Source: Lachnospiraceae bacterium
Lineage (GTDB): Bacteria; Bacillota; Clostridia; Lachnospirales; Lachnospiraceae
Direction: 5' to 3'
DNA length: 36,537 bases
Assembly (NCBI GenBank): GCA_004557975.1
Contig: SFEV01000028.1
Span: forward strand, 1 to 36,537
Part shown: piece after piece, positions 31,813 through 36,537 of the stretch
Layout: every line of letters begins with the position of its first letter
Position numbering within the stretch: position 1 is the first letter of the stretch
Program-made: the position numbers and the translations under genes
The notes under the pieces: generated by a model
The model's input: the letters and a program-made list of their open reading frames with translations, nothing else
Databases searched by the model: none
Told to the model about the DNA's origin: nothing

Positions 31813-33213
31813 ATGGAACAGAACAATCAATCGTATCTTGCTACGGGAAATATCGGAGCACTGATGAGAAAATACGCAGTACCCTGTATTATCTCTCTTC
31901 TGGTAGGTGCGCTCTACAATATCGTTGACCAGATTTTCATAGCAAACGCAACGTATCTTGGCTCCTACGGAAACGCAGCCAACACCGTCGTCTTTCCGCT
32001 CACGGTAATTGCACTGGCGATTGCCGTTATGATCGGAGACGGATGCTGTGCCTTTGTAAGTCTAAGCCTTGGAAGAAATGAAGAAGAGAATGCGAAGCGC
32101 AGTGTCGGCAATTCTGTGCTGCTGGCCGTTGTTACCAGCGTAGTGCTGAGCGCCTGCTATCTTATTTTCAGTGATCAGCTGATTGCCATGTTTGGAGGAA
32201 CGGTGAATGAAGAGACGTTTCATCATTCGAGCGAATACTTTTTCTGGATCTCCCTGGGCATTCCGTTCTATATGTTCGGCCAGGCGATGAACCCTGTGAT
32301 CCGTGCGGACGGAAACCCCAAATTTGCCATGATATCCACGCTGGCCGGGGCGGTAACCAACATTATTCTCGACCCGATCATGATCTTTATTTTCCGGTGG
32401 GGCATGATGGGCGCAGCCGTTGCCACAGTAATCGGACAGATCGTAACGGCTGTTCTTGCCGTATGGTATCTGATGCATATGAAAACAATAAATCTGGAAA
32501 CACATGATTTCCGTCTTGAGGCAGGGATTGTGAGACGGACACTTGTACTCGGTATCTGCAGCTTTCTCTCACAGATTTCTCTCGTGGCGGCGATGGCTGC
32601 GATCAACAATATGATCCGCAAATACAGCGCGCTGGATGCTGTTTTCGGACAGGAGCAGTATACCCAGATTCCCATGGCGGTCGTGGGAATTGTAATGAAA
32701 TTTTTCCAGATTGTTATTTCTATTGTCGTCGGTATGGCAGCAGGCTGCATTCCGATTGTGGGTTACAATATGGGTGCGAACCTGAAAGAGCGTGTGAAAA
32801 AGCTCTTCACGAAGCTGCTCATTTCAGAGGCCTGCGTCGGTGCGGTGGCTCTGATTATTGTGGAAGTTTTTCCGCGTCAGCTGATAGCGATCTTTGGCGC
32901 AGCCAACGAAAGTGTTTACTATACGGATTTTGCGGTCCGCGCATTCCGTATTTATCTCTGCATGATTATTTTTGCATGTATCAACAAAGCAGCTTTTATT
33001 TTCCTGCAGGCAATGGGAAAAGCGGTGGCTTCCACTGCGCTGTCCATGCTCAGGGAGATTGTGTTCGGCGTCGGTTTTGCACTCCTGCTTCCGGTTTATT
33101 TTGGACTTGACGGTGTACTGTATTCCATGCCTGTCTCTGATCTGCTGACGCTGATCGCTTCTGTGATAATTATTGCGGGGACGTACAGACAGCTGTTGCG
33201 CAGAACAGCGTAG
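31813..33213 (+). CDS. MATE-family exporter (second copy)
   Basis: A 466-residue MATE protein of a different subgroup from the neighbour: IGALMRKYAVPCIISLLVGALYNIVDQIFIANATYLGSYGNAA, with PVIRADGNPKFAMISTLAGAVTNIILDPIMIF in the first half and VGYNMGANLKERVKKLF in the second. DQIFI and NAANTVVFPLT suggest the DinF/NorM-like clostridial branch. The ATG at 31813 has AGGAGG at 31799-31804. Earlier in-frame starts would run through the terminator hairpin. The leader contains a promoter and a terminator, so expression is probably conditional. Confidence 0.92.
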   Translation: MEQNNQSYLATGNIGALMRKYAVPCIISLLVGALYNIVDQIFIANATYLGSYGNAANTVVFPLTVIALAIAVMIGDGCCAFVSLSLGRNEEENAKRSVGNSVLLAVVTSVVLSACYLIFSDQLIAMFGGTVNEETFHHSSEYFFWISLGIPFYMFGQAMNPVIRADGNPKFAMISTLAGAVTNIILDPIMIFIFRWGMMGAAVATVIGQIVTAVLAVWYLMHMKTINLETHDFRLEAGIVRRTLVLGICSFLSQISLVAAMAAINNMIRKYSALDAVFGQEQYTQIPMAVVGIVMKFFQIVISIVVGMAAGCIPIVGYNMGANLKERVKKLFTKLLISEACVGAVALIIVEVFPRQLIAIFGAANESVYYTDFAVRAFRIYLCMIIFACINKAAFIFLQAMGKAVASTALSMLREIVFGVGFALLLPVYFGLDGVLYSMPVSDLLTLIASVIIIAGTYRQLLRRTA

Positions 33214-33285
33214 TAATATTGCACAGAATCCTGCAGGAAATTACGGGGTAAAGTGCCGAACTTTTTTCCGGAACGAAAAAAATTC

Positions 33286-33314
33286 TTACGAAGGAAAAAT
33301 AAGGCTGGTATAAT
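33286..33314 (+). promoter_or_regulatory. Promoter of the CarD-family gene
   Basis: A perfect TATAAT at 33309-33314 with the weak TTACGA (33286-33291) 17 bp upstream. The transcript would begin near 33321, leaving a short leader with GGAAGGAG ahead of the start codon. Confidence 0.5.
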
Positions 33315-33342
33315 TATAAATGTTTCGGAAGGAGTGATTGCT

Positions 33343-33873
33343 GTGTATCAAATTGGTGACTACGTTGTGAAAGCAAACAGTGGAATTTGCAGGATTCAGG
33401 ATATCTGCCATCTGGATATGCCGAATGTGGACCGAAGCAGGCTGTATTATGCTATGGTTACACAGGACAGTATGGGGTCGAGACTGTACGTTCCGGTGGA
33501 TGGCAGGAAAAATGAGATGCGTAAGGTGATCAGTGAGCCGGAAGCATGGGATATTATAGAAAAGATACCGGATGTGGAGGCTGCCTGGATCAACGATGAG
33601 AAGCAGCGCGAACAGAAATACCGGGAAGCATTGAAAAGCTGTGATCCCGAGCTGCTGATCGGAATTATCAAAAATATGTATCTCAGAAAACAGAAGAGAA
33701 CTGCCCAGGGAAAGCGCAGTACCGTGGTGGACGACCGTTATTTCAGGCTGGCCGAGGATGCTCTGTATTCTGAGCTGGTAGCGAAGCGGATTGCGAATAT
33801 TCGCCTGACTATGTATCAACAACGGGATGCTCCAGGATTCTTCTGCGATACTGCCTGGGTGAGCATCCCTTGA
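33343..33873 (+). CDS. CarD/CdnL-family transcription factor
   Basis: A 176-residue protein with an N-terminal CarD/TRCF RNA-polymerase-interacting domain (YQIGDYVVKANSGICRIQDI, then YYAMVTQDSMGSRLYVPVDGRKNEMRKVI) and a helical part (DPELLIGIIKNMYLRKQKR, YFRLAEDALYSELV). CarD proteins bind the RNA polymerase beta subunit and stabilise open complexes, often at rRNA promoters. I start at the GTG at 33343, eight bases after GGAAGGAG. The usual family C-terminus after ALYSEL is not recognisable: the last 30 or so residues overlap the 3' end of the convergent AraC gene by 65 bp, suggesting a replaced or frayed tail. Confidence 0.82.
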   Translation: MYQIGDYVVKANSGICRIQDICHLDMPNVDRSRLYYAMVTQDSMGSRLYVPVDGRKNEMRKVISEPEAWDIIEKIPDVEAAWINDEKQREQKYREALKSCDPELLIGIIKNMYLRKQKRTAQGKRSTVVDDRYFRLAEDALYSELVAKRIANIRLTMYQQRDAPGFFCDTAWVSIP

Positions 33874-34714
33874 TTTTGCAGAAGACTCTGGAATAATAAT
33901 TGGAATCGTTAAATCCGACTCCCGATGCCGCTTCTGTGATACTGCAGTCCGGGTCAGCCAGGAAATCAAGGCTCTTCTCAATCCGGTATTCCAGCAGAAA
34001 TTCAAACAGAGAAACCTTCGTGTATCGCCTGAACAGCCTGCAGCATTCGCTCTTGCACAGGCCGATATGGGAAGCGACATCCTCCAGATAGATTTTAGAA
34101 TCATAGTGGAGAGCAATATACTCCAGAATTTTGCGGATGCGTTCGTGATTCAGCCGTTCTGCGGCAGATACTCCGTCCATGGCTGCACCGTTCTGAAAAA
34201 GTGTTTTCCAAAGTCTGAGAAGAATGGATGGAATTTCCAGCTCATACAGTGCAGGCTGTTCCTCAGAAAGCCGGATCATCGTATGAACCAGATCCGATGC
34301 ATCTGCGTGCCATGGACGGGAGCCGTCCAGAAGAAGACCGGGCAGCGCAGAATTCTGCAGAACAGGCTGCACATATTTCTGATGTATGAGACTGCCGTCG
34401 TATCCGTAAATCAGTCTGGGATCAAAGGTGACGGAGGTGTATTCACAATCCTGATTATCAATCATTTCACCTGTGTGAAGGGCATTTGCATTACAGAAGA
34501 GAAGATTATTTTCTGAAGGCTGAAACGTGCGGTCATTACAGTGGTAAAGCATTTTCCCGCGGGTAATCAGTGTCAGTTCAATTTCCGGGTGCCAGTGCCA
34601 CAGAAAAGAACCCGTCTCATAGCGTGACAGACGTTCGTAACTTACAAGAAAAGGAAACTGATAATTTCCGTGTTCCTTCATTTCTTTTTGAAACTGGTTT
34701 GTAACAATCTGCAT
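33809..34714 (-). CDS. AraC-family regulator with an N-terminal cupin domain (second)
   Basis: A 301-residue protein with the same layout as the AraC protein at 29183-30079. The cupin part has SFLWHWHPEIELTLITRG and NLLFCNANALHTGEM, and the C-terminal double HTH has IYLEDVASHIGLCKSECCRLFRRYTKVSLFEFLLEYRI and ITEAASGVGFNDSNYYSRVFCKIKGCSPRQYR. The ATG at 34714 follows AAAGGGGAAG. It is divergent from galK across 324 bp, so galactose or a related sugar is a plausible ligand, but this is inference from position. Confidence 0.88.
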   Translation of the reverse strand: MQIVTNQFQKEMKEHGNYQFPFLVSYERLSRYETGSFLWHWHPEIELTLITRGKMLYHCNDRTFQPSENNLLFCNANALHTGEMIDNQDCEYTSVTFDPRLIYGYDGSLIHQKYVQPVLQNSALPGLLLDGSRPWHADASDLVHTMIRLSEEQPALYELEIPSILLRLWKTLFQNGAAMDGVSAAERLNHERIRKILEYIALHYDSKIYLEDVASHIGLCKSECCRLFRRYTKVSLFEFLLEYRIEKSLDFLADPDCSITEAASGVGFNDSNYYSRVFCKIKGCSPRQYRRRILEHPVVDT

Positions 34715-35038
34715 AAACTTCCCCTTTCTTCCGGTAGCAGCCTTTCCGGGCTGGCAACGTTATATGAAGAGCTTCTGAGCAATATAATTCTGTATTTGTC
34801 TTTAATGATACCACATTTTTTTGGAAAAACGCAATATAATCCAGTTTTATCGCATGATGTTTAAGGATTTTATCGAAAAATGATGATAAACTGATATCAG
34901 AATACTGAGGTTTTGGAGTCATGCTTTTTCATCTTGAAAAATAAGAATGGACAGCATGACACTGGCATCATATCAGGTGCGGATAAAAAGCCGCAGGAGA
35001 GCGATATCATCACTGTGTTATGAAAAGGAGAGGGTAAT
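34715..35038. other. Intergenic region between the AraC gene and galK
   Basis: Holds no gene. On the minus strand TTGCGT (34829-34834) and TATCAT (34805-34810), spaced 18 bp, are a reasonable promoter for the AraC gene. GTCATGC (34918-34924) and GCATGAC (34954-34960) form a 7-bp inverted repeat around TTGAAA (34934-34939), a possible galK -35 with no good -10 at the right distance. AAAAGGAGAGG lies just before the galK ATG. I saw no direct repeats like those at the other AraC gene. Confidence 0.5.
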
Positions 35039-36274
35039 ATGAGACTGCCGGAAGCAGCAACACTTGAGAAAATTTATGGGGAGAGTCAGGAAAGCCGGAA
35101 GCGCTATGAGTCCCTGGCAAAGAATTATAAAGAAAATTTCCAGTCTGATGAGATGGAATTTTTCACAGCACCTGGAAGAACTGAGATTGTTGGAAATCAC
35201 ACGGATCACAACGGAGGAAAAATTCTTGCCGGAAGTATCAGCATGGATACAATCGGCGCTGCGTACCCGAATGGCACAGATACAATTAAAATTATCAGTG
35301 AAGGCTACAGAAAGGCAATCGTGGTGGATCTGTCTGCACTGGAGTCTGTTCCGAAGAATCTGGGAAGTGTTTCACTGGTGGCCGGCATGATGGTGGCAGC
35401 GAAGAAAAACGGATTCAAAGTGGGTGGTTTCAACGCTTACGTATCTACACAGGTGATCAGTGCGGCAGGTGTCAGCTCCTCAGCTTCATTTGAGATGCTT
35501 GTGTGCGCAATCACCAATTACTTCTTTAATGAAGGGAAAATGCGTTGCATCGATTACGCGAGGATCGGGCAGTACGCAGAAAACAATTACTGGGACAAGG
35601 CGTCAGGGCTGATGGATCAGATGGCATGTGCGGTCGGCGGAGCGATCATGCTTGATTTCTCAAAGGATGATGATCATCTGTGCAGACAGGTGGAGTTTTC
35701 CTTTTCACAGATCGGATATGATCTCGTTATCGTGAACACCGGAAAAGGGCATGCAGATCTCAGCGAGGAATACTCCAGTGTGCCCAATGAAATGAAGGAG
35801 GCTGCAAAAGCCTGCGGCGCAAAGCTTCTGTGCGAGACAGACATGGAGACGCTTCTGAAAAATATATCAAAAATAGACAATGACAGGGCAATTCTGCGTG
35901 CAATGCATTTCTTTGAGGAAAATGCACGTGTAGACAAGGCTTATGAGGCGGCCAGGACAGGGGATGCACCAGCTCTTCTGCAGACAATCAGCGAATCCGG
36001 TCAGTCCTCCTGGGAGTGGCTGCAGAACTGCTATACGGTACAGAATCCGAAAGAGCAGAAGATCACACTGACTCTTGCGCTTACGAAGCTGTTCCTGAAT
36101 CGCATTGGGAAAGGTGTTTGCCGTGTACATGGCGGTGGATTTGCGGGCGTGATCATGTGCGTAGTTCCGCAGGATGAGACTGCTGATTACGTGGACTATA
36201 TCTCAGGGTTTGTCGGAAGAGAAAATGTGTATCCGATGAATGTACGTACATTCGGAGCAGGACACGTAGAATAA
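35039..36274 (+). CDS. galK: Galactokinase (GHMP kinase family)
   Basis: A 411-residue GHMP kinase that phosphorylates galactose at C1 in the Leloir pathway. The galactokinase signature is APGRTEIVGNHTDHNGG (about residues 44-60), in the clostridial form with Asn-His where most enzymes have Glu-His. The ATP loop is ISAAGVSSSASFE (near residue 140), the catalytic-Asp segment is KASGLMDQMACAVGG, and motif 3 is CRVHGGGFAGVI (near 363). AAGGAGAGG precedes the ATG. No galT or galE is in the window. The neighbouring cupin-AraC gene is a candidate regulator. Confidence 0.9.
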   Translation: MRLPEAATLEKIYGESQESRKRYESLAKNYKENFQSDEMEFFTAPGRTEIVGNHTDHNGGKILAGSISMDTIGAAYPNGTDTIKIISEGYRKAIVVDLSALESVPKNLGSVSLVAGMMVAAKKNGFKVGGFNAYVSTQVISAAGVSSSASFEMLVCAITNYFFNEGKMRCIDYARIGQYAENNYWDKASGLMDQMACAVGGAIMLDFSKDDDHLCRQVEFSFSQIGYDLVIVNTGKGHADLSEEYSSVPNEMKEAAKACGAKLLCETDMETLLKNISKIDNDRAILRAMHFFEENARVDKAYEAARTGDAPALLQTISESGQSSWEWLQNCYTVQNPKEQKITLTLALTKLFLNRIGKGVCRVHGGGFAGVIMCVVPQDETADYVDYISGFVGRENVYPMNVRTFGAGHVE

Positions 36275-36307
36275 TATAGAATCAGAATAATATGGATCAA
36301 AGATAAG

Positions 36308-36396
36308 AAAAAGCCCTGCCTGTCAGCAGTCTGTATGGTTCTTCGGATTTCACAGTTCCGAGCCGTACGGAGCTGCTGCCGGTGCAGGGCTTTTTG
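36308..36396 (+). terminator. Long branched-free hairpin/terminator after galK
   Basis: Outer arms AAAAAGCCCTGC (36308-36319) and GCAGGGCTTTTT pair fully, then CAGCAG (36324-36329) with CTGCTG (36373-36378), then TCTGTATGG (36330-36338) with CCGTACGGA (36363-36371) including two G-U pairs, then TCGGA with TCCGA at the tip. Almost the whole 89-bp element is self-complementary and ends in T5. It should terminate galK, and the A run at the other end would allow minus-strand use too. Confidence 0.85.
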
Positions 36397-36454
36397 CAGA
36401 AAACCGGCAGAAAAAGAGAAACAAAAAAACTGATAAATAAATTGAAAAAAGCTG

Positions 36455-36483
36455 TTGACAAAACAAAAATGCAGTGGTAATAT
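36455..36483 (+). promoter_or_regulatory. Strong outward promoter at the window edge
   Basis: A perfect TTGACA (36455-36460), 17 bp, then TAATAT (36478-36483) preceded by TGG. Downstream is CTGCTG...CAGCAG (36492-36510), a small hairpin, then an A-rich leader to the window end. No coding start is visible. The shape would fit a stable-RNA operon or a highly expressed gene lying beyond the window. Confidence 0.6.
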
Positions 36484-36537
36484 ATGACTCGCTGCTGAGG
36501 GAAACAGCAGAACACAAACAAAACCAAAGCGAAGCGA

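Overview
The window looks like chromosome from an anaerobic Clostridia bacterium, most likely a Lachnospiraceae-type gut species. That call rests on AGGAGG-type ribosome sites, a cas5c-cas8c-cas7 type I-C locus, YesM/YesN-style two-component genes beside GH116 glycosidases, the two-subunit iron-sulphur serine dehydratase, cupin-AraC regulators next to sugar and MATE genes, and a GNHTDH-type galactokinase. It is inferred from gene content, not from a marker gene.

Layout. 1-4960: a type I-C CRISPR-Cas locus. cas5c, cas8c and cas2 are open, but cas7 carries a frameshift, cas4 is absent and cas1 has lost its 5' part. An eight-repeat array with its leader follows. 5013-7825: SGNH hydrolase, then ogg, bcp and yaaA, which read as an oxidative-damage operon. 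7832-9376: an HD-domain protein (minus) and a Cof-type HAD phosphatase (plus). 9377-12361 (minus): a translationally coupled operon of XRE regulator, PLDc_N membrane peptide, ABC ATPase and ABC permease, resembling yxlEFG of Bacillus. 12499-15047: a CDF metal exporter, and azlCD for branched-chain amino acid export. 15070-22562: a carbohydrate locus with an intact GH116 glycosidase, a YesN-type response regulator, a sensor kinase that has lost its sensor half, and a second GH116 gene that is truncated at its 5' end and broken by an in-frame TGA. 22671-24127: a HicB-like protein and a zinc-ribbon protein that diverge from one shared -35 hexamer, then sfsA. 24137-29129: Rrf2 regulator, metallo-beta-lactamase-fold protein, glyoxalase-fold protein, L-asparaginase, a ProX-type tRNA deacylase and the two serine dehydratase subunits. 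29183-33213: a cupin-AraC regulator divergent from a MATE exporter, and a second MATE gene behind a promoter-terminator leader. 33286-36274: a CarD-family protein, a second cupin-AraC regulator and galactokinase. The window ends with a long hairpin and a strong promoter pointing outward.

Two themes stand out. First, decay: the CRISPR-Cas locus and the YesMN/GH116 locus each carry a deletion junction plus a point lesion, while their neighbours are intact. Second, compact regulation: a shared back-to-back promoter, AraC-type direct repeats exactly 21 bp apart, a palindrome over the XRE promoter, and an attenuator-like leader before a MATE gene. I did not find a convincing wholly new multi-gene system. 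The attenuator leader and the shared-hexamer promoter are the best candidates for something not already described.
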